NCBI GenBank assembly: GCA_006937955.1
Contig: SSNP01000024.1
Location: 1,713,993-1,777,992 of the forward strand
DNA from: Pachypanchax playfairii
Taxonomy: Eukaryota; Chordata; Actinopteri; Cyprinodontiformes; Aplocheilidae
Length of the DNA stretch: 64,000 nucleotides
Direction of reading: 5' to 3'
Shown: positions 13,001 through 21,559 of the stretch, in pieces
Layout of the letters: each line of letters begins with the position of its first letter
How positions within the stretch are numbered: the first letter of the stretch is position 1
Made by a program: the position numbers and the translations under genes
Notes under the pieces: generated by a model
The model's input: only the letters and a program-made list of their open reading frames with translations
What the model was told of the DNA's origin: nothing
Database searches by the model: none

Positions 13001-16000
13001 TGCTCCAGCCAGTTTTACATGAAAGAGGTTTAATTTTCTGTTTTTTGGTACGCAGAAGCGGTTTGCATTACGCGGAAAAATGTTCAGACAACGTGACTGT
13101 TTCCATTAAACTGAGACCCACCTAGACAAACCTCATTCCTCTGCTTAGTATCTTTCTGCCTGTTGTCAGTCAGTTCAAAGTGAAAGTAGTAGTAGTGTTG
13201 CTCAGAAAGTTTTGGAAGACTGAAAACAGAAATATAAAACTAGATAACAAGAAAGTGCAGGACAATAAGGTAATAAATAAGGTATAAAAAAGCAGTTCAG
13301 GGCTGCATGACTCCAATTAGGCTATATTTTTAAATAAAAAGAGAAACAGATATAGAAGTAAATAGACTATAAAAAACATGATCCAGAGGACAGACAAAAA
13401 TCCAGAAAAATGTTAAAACACAACTTCCACACAAAACACGGCCCAAGAATGGAGCTAGTTTGTGAAAATAATCTGTCTTAACTATCCATGCTGCTGTGAG
13501 TGATCCCAGACCAACAAAGCAATGTCTGGATTTTTTTTTTGATTGTTTAACCAGTTCTTAGAAGTCAAAGGCATCTGATTCAAATTATTCTGAAATCATA
13601 CATTTGGTCATTCAAATTCACTGACAGAAAACGAGAACTCATCTTCAGAGTGGTCAGCTCAAATACAGTGCTTGCCATCAGCATTTTACACATTTATTTT
13701 TTGTCTATGAACTTAAATCACTCACCTCTGTCAGTGTGTGTTCCAGGACAGCTGTGGCTACAACATGTGTGTAGTTCATCATCACCAAACGTGTGAGAGT
13801 GTGTGTGAATGGGTGAATGACATAATGTAGTGTGAAGCGCTTTGGGGGTCGTAGGACCTGAGTAAAGCGCTATACAAGTACACGCCATTTACCATTTAAG
13901 AGACAGACAGTATAAATAATGTTGTTTGACACTAATCCCATTACACGTTCAAATCTTTGTATGAATCAAAATAACTAATTGTTGTTAAAGCTAAACGATA
14001 TTTAAAAACACTAATAATTTAAAAATATATATTTTCTGTGTACAAAAAGTCAATTCACATTCCAATTTTTGGTTTCAAAGCTTGACAGGAACAGTAACAG
14101 CAGTAATGTGCCTGTCCAAGATTTCTGTAGAACTGGATTTGAAAAAAATACAAAAAAGACAGACGGATGGTTTGTGGAAGCCCAAGATATTTGTATAATA
14201 TTGTTCTTATTCAAATTAAACTGAACTTTTTAAAATAACGAGCACAGATTAAGTTAGGCCCTGTCCCAATACCCATACTTGCACCCTTGCGCACTTCAAT
14301 TGCACGTTCCTGATGAGGGGTGCAAGTGCGTATGGTGTCACGATTCTACAGAGCAGAGAGCCGTGCCCTTGGCACCCTTGATCAACACTTCACCAAAGCC
14401 CACATCAGTGCAGACTTTAGCGAAAGGTATTTCCCACAATGCATTGCTGCGTGTGAATTTTGACAGAAGAAGGAGGTGGAGAAATGGCTGAACCATCCAG
14501 ACCAAAAAATTTTTTCTCAAGTGTAGAATCCAAATATTATTATTATTGTCTAAATGAATAATGACAAGCAAATGATTCTGTCAGAAAGATGTATCACATA
14601 TCTGATGAAAAATATATTTAATTAATAACGGTACTGACCAGACATGATATAATAACAGTTTATTCATTTATTCTGACTTATACACCTCTTTAGGTTCCTG
14701 TGCTTCAAAATAAATGTTTGTTAGTTTTAAAATAATTTTTAGCATCAAAATAATGTAAACTGCGACCAGAAATTATATATAGCTATTTATTATATTTCCA
14801 GCATTCACACTAATAAGTGTTCAATTATAGAGCAGAGGTAGGAAAGCTTATGCTGCTTCTCACTCCTTTATTAACATGTTAGAGTGTACTAGTACTTATC
14901 AACGATAATGAAATTATGATTATTATTGTTATAACTGTTGTTATATATGAACTAAAAAGGATTGGTGCCTGACAAACAATGATCAGGGATTAAGAAAATG
15001 CAAACTGGTTTTCTATAGCTGTCTCAATATCATGGGGAGCTACAGTCTCCTCCCCTTCCGGTCGGCCCATGGGTCCCCTGGACGAAAAAATAATGAATGA
15101 ATGGAAGTCAATGGAGCGATAAAAGTTTTTTTCTGGTCCGCTTTGTCTTACACGCTGAATCACACATATGCTGTAATTAAAATGACTACAACTGGAAAGT
15201 CACACATACTGTATGACGTCACGGCAGAATCTCCCGAGTCTCACCGCTGCCTTTTCCCTCGATTTTACGCAACAATGCCGGTGTGTTTTGTACCTGGATG
15301 TCACCACAAAACTAGTCGTTTAATGCTCCTTCCTTTATCCTGATAGAAGGAGGTGAAGCTCGCTAAACTCACCGCCATTGTTCCTATTCTGATTCTTCTT
15401 CTTCTTCTGAGCGGTATGGTGACGTCAATTTTGCGAGACAAGTGGTTGTAGTCTACTACGTGTCTTCACACAAAATATAAAATAACTTTTGCCGCGTGTC
15501 GAAAATGATCACTTTCTCAGCATCAAAACTTGTCTTTACAATTCACGGACATCATATGTTGGATCCATGGTGCATTTCAAACTGGATCAGAAAATAACTT
15601 TTATTGCTCTATTGACTTTCATTCATTATTTTTTCGTCCAGGGGACCCATGGACCGGAAGTAGAAGGGCGTGACTGTGACTCCCTATTGTCAAATTAGAA
15701 GTTGTTTATTGTTTTAGATCATTTCATGCACACAGATAGTTTGCACTACACTCTTATTACTCCACTTGTTATGCAAGTCAAGTCTGCCAAATTTTGTATT
15801 ACTGAGGTTTGACTAATGTCTGTTTATGGGATTCATATCACTGGATTTGGATGTTTTGTGACTCAAGAGGATTTACTTATTCTACCCTGTTCCCTATTGA
15901 TGTTGTTATACCTAATCATCTCTCCTGCTGTTCCCTAAAGTTTCCTGAAAAAACATAATTATCAAGACTTCTTTCTTATGCTCACCTTCAAATTCTCCTT

Positions 16001-17889
16001 GACTATACCTGAAATCAAACATACATTTACTCACCTTCCAAAATCTTGTAGATGCTATCAGTCAATCACCTGACTTTGGAAGATATTCTCCTCACCCTGC
16101 AAGAAAGAATAATGGTAACTGTCATGTTTCTTTTTTTTTTTTTATCATGCCATCTTCTGGGTTTCTAATCTGATTTCCTTACTTTGTCAATTTTTTCCTC
16201 ATGCCAGTCCAACAATCACATCATTATTTGTAGCACCTGTCTTGTTTCTCGCTCTCTCCCTATTCACCTTATAACCACCTCCTATTTAACCAGAGAGCAT
16301 GTTCTTTAGTTGCTAGTTTGTTTAGGCAAACTTGTTCAAGCTTGGGCCAATATCCTGTCAGTCCTGAAAAAGCTTTTCTGACCATTTTGATCTTATAACA
16401 CCAAATTAGAATAACTGTTTTTAATTTTCTGTTTCCTCTTTCCATATGAGTTCATGTTTTTATTCCTCTCTGAAGAAATTATTTTGAAAATGTAATTAAC
16501 TTTTATTTATGGATAAAGAGTCTGCTCTGTTTAAAAAAATTTGTTTTGCATAAGAGTAGAGCATTTATGTTTCTTATTAAAATGTGTAAACCCTGCCTTC
16601 TCTCTTGACACACAAGTACTCCATTTTTTACACTTTCACATGACCTTCCTATCTGTGTCTCTCCTGCTGCATGAAATAATCTCTCTCTGGAATCTAGCTG
16701 GGGGATGTACTATGTGTATGTATGTTATACTTTATGATAAAATATAACTTAAATATAAATTACAATAAAAATGGCAACTACATAGTAATAATAAAAACAA
16801 AACGCATTAACACTTAGCTATTTCTAATAATCCATACCCCCATTAATCAGAATTTATTTCATGTAAAGATGTAAAAATAAGATAATGCTGCCACCTAGTG
16901 GACGAAATAAAATAATCATCAGTAATTAACCGGCAACATTCGAATACGTCACGTTTCAAACTACATATATACCTGTGATAACATGGGATATGCACAATTG
17001 TTCAGCAATTTGGTTTCCATCTGTACTATAATAAGGAAAAGTTTTAAATTATTACATGTGCCACATTCTTTTTTTAACCGTTAGCCACTAGCTTAAAACA
17101 TTAAAGATCTTCAACCGTAACTTTAAAGCACGTTCTAAAAACTACTTAGAAAAACGCAATTCAGTTAGTAATTTAAATGCTTAAAGTAGAGTTTAATGTA
17201 CACTTTTTACACATCTTTACATGAATTTATGGCTAATTTCCAATTTGGACGGAGAGGAAAGTCACATACCACCGCACCTCAAAAGCTCCAGCTAACGGGG
17301 GGAGACCTCAAACAGTTTAGCCACAAGACTTCCACAGTGGCTTTTCAAAATAAAAGGTTCCAAAATAAAACCAACAGAAATTTAATTTAACAACAAAAAT
17401 ACATTACTTATTCACACCATTACACTTGACTTGACTTTTATATTGGTTTTATATTTCTCACTTATAGTCTACATGAAAAAAGATTGTACATTCTATATGT
17501 TTGATATTTTTGGTCATGATTTTTTTGGTTTAATTCGTAATAGAATATTTAAACTTATAGTTAATTCAATTAATCATTTATTATCAGCTATTTAAATAAA
17601 CAGGACTATTCATTTCTGTTTTGGTGAGAACGAATAAGCAAGTTCAGGCTCTACTGTTTTTCCAGGTTACCTGCAATGACTTGAATTCCAGCAGGTGTCG
17701 CTATTCGGCAACATATCAACACAGTCTTAACACACTGTCAACACAGAGGAATGTGAGACAAACTCCATTAAGACTCATATCAAAATAAAAATAATTAAAA
17801 CAAAAGCTGATGTGAAAGCAGAAAATAAACTTACAGGGAGCAACTGAGAGAAGAAGCACAACAAAGCAGATCAGGTAGCACACAGACAT
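855..17889 (-). CDS. Secreted multidomain C-type lectin-like protein (signal peptide, 2 CTLD, FN3, D8C, FN3); 3'-incomplete
   Basis: Coding exons in transcript order are 17889-17835, 8707-8540 (or from 8710), 8345-8115, 7952-7853, 5366-5128, 3778-3521, 1838-1449 and 1097-855. Joined, they give one open frame of 561 codons plus one base. Approximate layout: signal peptide 1-18, first C-type lectin domain 25-151, second 152-264, fibronectin III 265-350, D8C domain 351-480, fibronectin III 481-561. Domain-boundary introns are phase 1, the usual pattern of shuffled extracellular modules. CTLD2 has a QPD motif and WSD in place of WND; CTLD1 has QPN and WDD. The last exon ends in a GTAAG donor and no further exon is visible down to position 1, so the C-terminus lies outside the window. 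By family knowledge such proteins bind glycans extracellularly; the ligand and exact ortholog are unknown. Exons 1 and 2 are separated by about 9 kb of transposon-rich intron, so that join is the least certain. Confidence 0.8.
1449..1838 (-). CDS. Lectin gene exon 7: D8C (uromodulin/GP2-type) domain
   Basis: A 130-codon exon beginning DDPCDTHTVLNDDWRS and containing DGWYRFLLG, ETCVDVNRCGTSNPLWM and a C-terminal YCNFAYCAG. This spacing of cysteines and the WYRF core match the eight-cysteine D8C domain that precedes the ZP module in uromodulin, GP2 and OIT3-like proteins. An unusual tyrosine-rich run (YCCYPYSYYYYYG) is encoded by a small TAA/TAT-type repeat near 1540-1560. Phase 1-1. Confidence 0.85.
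2114..3110. mobile_element. Non-autonomous TTAA-target DNA transposon (Kolobok/piggyBac-like), about 1 kb
   Basis: The ends AGGGACTGTATCATG (2114-2128) and its inverted partner at 3096-3110 differ at two positions. Each is flanked directly by TTAA (2110-2113 and 3111-3114), the target duplication of the piggyBac and Kolobok superfamilies. The interior is much more GC- and CpG-rich than its surroundings (about 2400-2960). It has a 73-codon minus-strand open frame with no recognisable domain. It lies in the lectin intron between exons 6 and 7. Confidence 0.8.
3521..3778 (-). CDS. Lectin gene exon 6: fibronectin type III module
   Basis: An 86-codon exon with symmetric phase 1-1. It contains the FN3 hallmarks: a proline-rich start (APPNV), the VTLQWNK tryptophan strand and TTYTFTLYSVYE on the F strand. 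The acceptor is CCTTTTCAG and the donor GTAACA. It is similar to the FN3 exon at 855-1097, consistent with internal module duplication. Confidence 0.85.
3779..5127. other. Lectin intron between exons 5 and 6
   Basis: AT-rich sequence with no exon, RNA gene or clear mobile element recognised. The open frames on either strand in this stretch show no family resemblance. Confidence 0.5.
5128..5366 (-). CDS. Lectin gene exon 5: remainder of CTLD2
   Basis: The translation carries WIGLYRQKVWSDGS, NWADGQPD and RWSDENCALSLPFICY. The QPD motif is the form linked to galactose-type recognition in characterised lectins, so galactose-type binding is a reasonable but untested guess. The acceptor is GTCTCCCAG and the donor GTAATG, phase 1. 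Confidence 0.88.
6119..6300. mobile_element. Left-end fragment of a MITE with AGCTACGTTTACATG terminus
   Basis: The terminus AGCTACGTTTACATG at 6119 matches the inverse of the right end at 19998-20012 and is related to the ends of the element at 8984-10683. Inner sequence has the CAATCTGATTA-type repeats shared by the family. No partner terminus follows within several hundred bases, so this looks like a truncated copy. Confidence 0.5.
6656..7530 (+). mobile_element. piggyBac-like transposon remnant
   Basis: A TTAA at 6652-6655 is followed by CTCTTTCAGTGCCATAGACG and a repeated GACGTC motif, characteristic of piggyBac-like ends; a related end occurs at 19845. Downstream, a frame from ATG 6786 carries an acidic, serine-rich stretch (SDEWLPSESSAESRD) like the N-terminus of piggyBac-type transposases. 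The inner right part contains a weak GACGTCTAAAAGA near 7514. No matching right terminus is visible, so the right boundary is approximate. Confidence 0.6.
6786..7104 (+). pseudogene. piggyBac-like transposase N-terminal exon, broken by a stop
   Basis: The frame starts at ATG 6786, preceded by the element's left end, and is broken by TGA at 6873-6875. The same frame continues open to 7104, where AAAAAGAG|GTGAGT makes a good splice donor. Content after the stop is acidic and serine/proline-rich, as in the disordered N-termini of piggyBac transposases. No catalytic domain is present, so it is a remnant. Confidence 0.5.
7853..7952 (-). CDS. Lectin gene exon 4: start of CTLD2
   Basis: The translation includes LNWTEAQRFCRENYVDFV, homologous to the same segment of exon 2. 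The acceptor is ATTTTACAG. The donor CAG|GTATTG splits a serine codon completed by the next exon, giving the smooth join DFVSVRNQTENN. Confidence 0.85.
8115..8345 (-). CDS. Lectin gene exon 3: C-terminal half of CTLD1
   Basis: The exon encodes AWIGLHDDLVNSWKWSL at its start and WDDAECSLERRFVCYN at its end, the core tryptophan/glycine and paired cysteines of a C-type lectin domain. The motif at the usual sugar-contacting site is QPN rather than EPN or QPD. The acceptor is TTTTTAACAG and the donor GTGAGT; both junctions are phase 1. Confidence 0.88.
8540..8710 (-). CDS. Lectin gene exon 2: N-terminal half of CTLD1
   Basis: The translation contains LNWTNAQTVCRRDYTDLATI, the typical start of a C-type lectin domain with its first cysteine. 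The donor CCG|GTGAGT leaves phase 1. The 5' end has two candidate acceptors 3 bases apart, TCAG|GAG (exon from 8710) and GGAG|CAC (exon from 8707). Joined to exon 1, the first makes an in-frame TGA while the second gives a serine codon and stays open. I therefore prefer 8707 unless an undetected exon lies between. The polypyrimidine tract is poor for both. Confidence 0.8.
8984..10683. mobile_element. About 1.7-kb element with TTAGCTGTGTTTACA-type inverted ends
   Basis: The left end CATTAGCTGTGTTTACAAG near 8981 and the right end CATGTAAACACAGCTAATG ending near 10685 are inverted repeats. A TA at each border is compatible with a Tc1/mariner-type target. The interior contains a segment (about 9045-9640) found inverted at 19140-19590, and family-typical ATCTGATTA-like motifs towards the right end. 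The 173-codon plus-strand frame at 9164-9685 is within the repeat and not kept in the other copy. Inserted in lectin intron 1. Confidence 0.6.
9045..9640. repeat. Dispersed repeat segment, copy A (inverted copy at 19140-19590)
   Basis: Shares long stretches with the reverse complement of 19140-19590, for example AACTGGGACCTGATGAA against the inverse near 9400, GGTTCACACACCCTCC, and AAACCACTGGTTCAGATTAG. Copies differ by substitutions and small indels, so the duplication is not recent. Confidence 0.75.
11103..11383. mobile_element. TTAA-flanked piggyBac-type MITE
   Basis: CCCTTTATGGT at the left and the inverse of CCCTTTATAGT at the right are each bounded by TTAA (11099-11102 and 11384-11387). 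The element is 281 bp, AT-rich and non-coding. CCC-TTAA ends are the classic piggyBac arrangement. Confidence 0.8.
12630..12680 (+). repeat. L2/Rex-type retroposon 3' tail
   Basis: Contains GTAACATACTTGGCCAACTA followed by CTGATTCTG, close to the 3' ends of fish L2-related LINEs and the SINEs that borrow them. A sister copy is at 34211-34284. Confidence 0.5.
13744..13898 (+). repeat. SINE-like repeat ending in TTTACCATTT
   Basis: Has the fish-typical order AGGACAGCTGTGGCTACAA, then GTGTGAATGGGTGAATGA, GAAGCGCTTTGGGGG, AAAGCGCTATACAAGTA and CCATTTACCATTT. The same tail, inverted, ends the SINE at 22429-22677. Confidence 0.65.
14256..14480. mobile_element. DNA-transposon end fragment (AGGCCCTGTCCCAATACCC)
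   Basis: The terminus AGGCCCTGTCCCAATACCC and the following CACTTGC-type motifs resemble ends of fish cut-and-paste transposons, and the sequence is locally GC-rich. No second terminus is seen and the superfamily is uncertain. Confidence 0.4.
15035..15684. mobile_element. Long-TIR (foldback) element carrying a THAP-like N-terminus
   Basis: Left arm (about 15035-15140) and right arm (about 15580-15684) are inverted copies over roughly 100 bp, including CCATGGGTCCCCTGGACG and GAAAAAATAATGAATGAA. Between them lies a short plus-strand frame (15275-15343) starting MPVCFVPGCHHKTSR, the start of a THAP zinc finger. THAP domains occur at the N-terminus of P-element and Kolobok-type transposases, so this is probably an internally deleted relative. 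Located in lectin intron 1. Confidence 0.7.
15275..15343 (+). pseudogene. THAP zinc-finger N-terminal fragment
   Basis: A 22-codon frame beginning MPVCFVPGCHHKTSRL, matching the opening C-x4-C of THAP domains, then TGA at 15341-15343. The second half of the zinc site (C-x2-H) and the rest of the transposase are missing. It sits between the long inverted arms of its element. Confidence 0.55.
15950..16190. repeat. Direct repeat, copy 1 (copy 2 at 19625-19840)
   Basis: Shares TATACCTGAAATCAAA, ATACATTTACTCACCTTCCA, GATATTCTCCT and CTGCAAGAAAGAA in the same order and orientation as copy 2. On the minus strand both copies keep a CTTTCTTGCAG acceptor-like and an AAG|GTGAGTAAATG donor-like site about 70 bases apart, but the segment between has stops in the lectin frame. 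Confidence 0.7.
16889..16903 (-). promoter_or_regulatory. CTCF-like motif
   Basis: On the minus strand the sequence reads GTCCACTAGGTGGCA, close to the vertebrate CTCF core CCAC(N)AGRKGGC. Motif match only. Confidence 0.35.
17835..17889 (-). CDS. Lectin gene exon 1: start codon and signal peptide
   Basis: The ATG at 17889-17887 opens a frame MSVCYLICFVVLLLSVAP, with a short polar start and a long hydrophobic run, a classic secretory signal. A strong GTAAGT donor follows after the first base (T) of the next codon, giving phase 1. This matches the phase of every downstream exon. Assignment to this gene is inferred from strand, phase and position, since no other coding exon on this strand lies near. 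Confidence 0.65.
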
Positions 17890-19139
17890 CAGCAAACAGC
17901 TGGCTCAGACAATAAGTGACTGAAAACAAGGTCATCATATACTGAATGACAGCAAAGTTAGTACTACTGTAAATGAGCTACTGGTGTGAAAGCTGAGAGA
18001 CTGAGAGAACTGGAGAAAATATGATCTAAAAGAAACCAAGCAGGAAGTAGGATGGGCAGATGGAGATCAGCCTGACCACAGGAGAAGAGGAAGGCTGAGT
18101 GTGAAGATATTTAAAATGGCTGAAGTCGACGATAGAGGTTTCTTGAGAATGCCAAGCTGCTCGTGAAGATTGGACTGTGGATGGAGACCCGAGTATTGCT
18201 GAATGCGTGGTTCACTGAGGATTCACTCAAAGATGACGAGCAGATCAATGGACCATCCTCAGAATTGACCAGCGTTGGGTAACTTGAGATCTGGTGTAGA
18301 CTACAGGCAGGACCCTGCGTATCATCACACTTCTACCAAGTTGGGCCCCCTGGAGCGAAACTTCCCTCCCTTCCTTATATTTTCCACATCTCTCCAGGCT
18401 TTGAACTGTCAGTCACTCTTCAGAGTGCAGGATCAAGGGTCAACACCCAGGAATCGAGCCAGTATATCCTCCACACAAATTATTGCCCACTTATCTTAGT
18501 TCTGCTGTGCTCAGCTCAATTTATAGGGACAGAATTTGACCGCTTATATACGTTTTTTACAATTTTATTATCTTTTATCAGTCTATCTTTGAAATGTATA
18601 CATTGTTTGGTTATATTACTATTTATATTTTAATTGCTGATGCATGCTTCCCTTGCCAAATCTGCTTTAATAAGAATCATCAAAGACAAATTCTGAGTAA
18701 TATTATTCCCTATTATACATAAGAAAGGTTCTTGCAGAAAGTAAAAACTTAGAGGTCTTCTGGTGGCTAGAATAGAAACATCTCTTATCGGTTGCTCGTA
18801 CCTACACCTTAATAGTGACCTTATCCAAATTACCCAGTGGCTATTAAACTAACCCAGACGGTGAAAAGTGCAACGACTTAGAGCAGAGCTGCTATGACTG
18901 GCGTGATCAACATAACTCATCCCTTGGGTTGCTGGGGATGACATTTTGCTGAAGGTGGAAGGTCACAGAGCCAGAGATTAGTGGTGAAATCTGGGTGAAT
19001 CTCTTCAAAAACACCAGCTTAAACAGACTTCAGATGGGCTGATAGAGTAATCTTTTAGTTCTAAGAGGTTCGGACCCATGGGATGGAGAGCTGGTAAAGT
19101 GGTCAGTCAAAACAGTAGGAACAGCTTGACTAAGCAGCA

Positions 19140-19590
19140 GCTCGGTTCCGGTTCATCTTAGCAGCAGATCCGGTAATGGTGTTAGCTCTTCATTAGCAGC
19201 AGCTAAGCTCCAGTCGTTTTTTGCGAATGGTAGCAGGGACACGACTATTATAAATAAATTCAAATACCGCTCTTCTGTCCTCTTCAACTGGGACCTGATG
19301 AACTGTTTCGTATTCTTCAGAGCAGCAAACAACAACAGAGTTTTGTGTGGTGAGTTTCCTAATCTGAACCAGTGGTTTCGAATCAGTAACTAAATTGCGG
19401 GTGTCTGAGGAAGTTACTGTTGTACCTGGTGGGTGGAGTAAATTCTTGGAGGGTGTGTGAACCCGATCAGAGCAAAAGCACCTCCCAGCTTCCTACGTCA
19501 GAAGCCGAGACAATTTTGAACAGCAAACATATTAGACCGGATTCAGAAACCCCTATCTCACTTAAAACAGCATGGATGTTTTTTTTCAAA
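19140..19590. repeat. Dispersed repeat segment, copy B (inverted relative to 9045-9640)
   Basis: Reverse complement of copy A over most of its length, sharing for example GACTGGGACCTGATGAA-like and CACCTGGTGGGTGGA-like blocks. No open frame is conserved between the copies, so it is treated as non-coding repeat. Confidence 0.75.
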
Positions 19591-19624
19591 CTTAATCCTC
19601 CTTATTGTTCCCTTTATTTTTCTG

Positions 19625-19840
19625 AATTAATGTCATTATCAAGACTCCTTTCATATGCTCACCTTCAAGTTATCACTCCTTGACTATACCTGAAATCAAA
19701 GATACATTTACTCACCTTCCAAGATTCCGTTGATGTCATCAGTCACTCACCTATCTTCGAAAGATATTCTCCTTCCCCTGCAAGAAAGAACAATGGTTAC
19801 TGTCATGTTTCCATTTTTTATCATTTCATCTTCTGGATTT
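19625..19840. repeat. Direct repeat, copy 2
   Basis: Same orientation and order of sequence blocks as 15950-16190, about 3.7 kb away. It lies upstream of the lectin start codon while copy 1 lies inside intron 1. It ends exactly where a piggyBac-like terminus (TTAA at 19841-19844) begins. Confidence 0.7.
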
Positions 19841-19844
19841 TTAA

Positions 19845-20012
19845 CTTATTCAGTGCCATTGACATCTGTAGACGTCAAATTGAATCCGAACACTATTTCT
19901 TTCGGATCAGGCTGCATCAGATCAAAACATTCTGATTGACATGTTTACATGACGTCTTTTTTATCCGATTGGGCGTTTATTCCGATTAAATGTGCCCATG
20001 TAAACGTAGCTA
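19845..20012. mobile_element. piggyBac-like end fragment followed by MITE right-end fragment
   Basis: 19845-19895 (CTTATTCAGTGCCATTGACA and following) resembles the piggyBac-like end at 6656. 19906-20012 ends in CATGTAAACGTAGCTA, the inverse of the MITE terminus at 6119. This right end directly abuts, and truncates, the Tc1-like element. Confidence 0.5.
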
Positions 20013-21004
20013 TTGACAGAGGTCAAACGTTTTCTGTAAGTCTTCACAAGGTTTTCACACACTGTTGCTGGTATTTTGGCCCATTCCTCCATGCAGATCT
20101 CCTCTAGAGCAGTGATGTTTTGGGGCTGACGCTGGGCAACACGGACTTTCAACTCCCTCCAGAGATTTTCTATGGGGTTGAGATCTGGAGACTGGTTAGG
20201 CCACTCCAGGACCTTGAAATGCTTCTTACGAAGCCACTCCTTCGTTGCCCGGGCGGTGTGTTTGGGATCATTGTCATGCTGAAAGACCCAGCCACGTCTC
20301 ATTTTCAATGCCCTTGCTGATGGAAGGAGGTTTTCACTCAAAATCTTACGATACATGGCCCCATTCATTCTTTCCTTTACACGGATCAGTCGTCCTGGTC
20401 CCCTTGCAGAAAAACAGCCCCAAAGCATGATGTTTCCACCCCCATGCTTTACAGTAGGTATGGTGTTCTTTGGATCCAACTCAGCATTCTTTCCCCTCCA
20501 AACACGACAAGTTGAGTTTCTACCAAAATGTTCTATTTTGGTTTCATCTGACCATATGATGTTCTCCCAATCCTCTTCTGGATCATCCAAATGCTCTCTA
20601 GCAAACCGCAGACGGGCCTGGACGTGTCCTGGCTTCAGCAGGGGGACACGTCTGGCACTGCAGGATTTGAGTCCCTGGCGGCGTAGTGTGTTACTGATGG
20701 TAGCCTTTGTTACTTTGGTCACAGCTCTCTGCAGGTCATTCACTAGGTCCCTCCGTGTGGTTCTGGGATTTTTGCTCACCGTTCTTGTGATCATTTTGAC
20801 CCCACGGGGTGAGATCTTGCGTGGAGCCCCAGATCGAGGGAGATTATCAGTGGTCTTGTATGTCTTCCATTTTCTAATAATTGCTCCCACAGTTGATTTC
20901 TTCACACCAAGCTGCTTACCTATTGCAGATTCAGACTTCCCAGCCTGGTGAAGGTCTACAATTTTGTTTCTGGTGTCCTTTGACAGCTCTTTGGTCTTGG
21001 CCAT
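19961..21004 (-). CDS. Tc1-like transposase with foreign C-terminal tail
   Basis: A 347-codon frame starting MAKTKELSKDTRNKIVDLH. Residues 1-120 form the bipartite helix-turn-helix DNA-binding region with a SGAPRKIS linker. The catalytic triad is D153 (IIWSDETK), D244 (FQHDNDPKH) and E279 (NPIENLW), with 34 residues between the last two, giving DD34E. The normal protein ends about 10 residues after RKRLTSV (residue 330). Here residues 331-347 are read out of the adjoining MITE end, so the true C-terminus is lost. No frameshift or stop interrupts the rest, implying a fairly young insertion. Host expression is doubtful. Confidence 0.9.
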   Translation of the reverse strand: MAKTKELSKDTRNKIVDLHQAGKSESAIGKQLGVKKSTVGAIIRKWKTYKTTDNLPRSGAPRKISPRGVKMITRTVSKNPRTTRRDLVNDLQRAVTKVTKATISNTLRRQGLKSCSARRVPLLKPGHVQARLRFAREHLDDPEEDWENIIWSDETKIEHFGRNSTCRVWRGKNAELDPKNTIPTVKHGGGNIMLWGCFSARGPGRLIRVKERMNGAMYRKILSENLLPSARALKMRRGWVFQHDNDPKHTARATKEWLRKKHFKVLEWPNQSPDLNPIENLWRELKVRVAQRQPQNITALEEICMEEWAKIPATVCENLVKTYRKRLTSVNSYVYMGTFNRNKRPIG

Positions 21005-21367
21005 AGTGGAGTTTGGAGCGTGACTGTTTGAGGTTGTGGACAGGTGTCTTTTATACTGATAACGAGTTCACACAGGTGCCATTAATACAGGTAACGAGTG
21101 GAGGAACGAGGAGCCTCTTAAAGAAGTTACAGGTCTGTGAAAGCCAGAAATCTTACTTGTTTGTAGGTGACCAAATACTTATTGTCCACCATAATTTGCA
21201 AATAAATTCTTTAAAAATCAGACAATGTGATTTTCTGGATTTTTTTTCCTCATTTTGTCTCTCATAGTTGAGGTATACCTATGATGAAAATTACAGGCCT
21301 CTCTGATCTTTTTAAGTGGGAGAACTTACACAATTGGTGGCTGACTAAATACTTTTTTGCCCCACTG
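20013..21367 (-). mobile_element. Tc1/mariner (DD34E) transposon, 3'-truncated
   Basis: The 5' end lies at 21367 next to TA (21368-21369), with terminal sequence CAGTGGGGCAAAAAAGTATT on the minus strand, typical of fish Tc1-like elements. It carries an open transposase frame. The opposite terminal repeat is absent: homology stops at about 20013, where a MITE end begins. Without both ends it should not be mobilised as a unit. Confidence 0.9.
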
Positions 21368-21559
21368 TATGTGTTTCTGCATCTCCATTAATGAGAATGC
21401 CCAGTTAAAAATGTAAATAAATGTTCATAAAATAGATAAACTTGTCTATTATTTACATTTTTTGGAATCAGTGAATAATTCAGATAGTTCATGGTGTCTA
21501 ACAGGTAGACATGAGCTTAAGAACGAGTTTAGAATGCAGTGTTTTAGCTTTCAGTAGTA

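Larger units (their letters stand above)
8711..17834. other. Lectin intron 1: transposon-rich
   Basis: About 9 kb between the signal-peptide exon and the first CTLD exon. It holds the elements listed separately (8984-10683, 11103-11383, 12630-12680, 13744-13898, 14256-14480, 15035-15684, 15950-16190). A stretch near 12128-12450 (AACTTTATTTATATAACGCC and following) also looks like a dispersed repeat tail. No additional convincing coding exon was found, though a small phase-1 exon could have been missed. Confidence 0.5.

Noticed and set aside
20355..20951. 198-codon plus-strand open frame
   Set aside because: Antisense of the Tc1-like transposase; no domain and no independent support.
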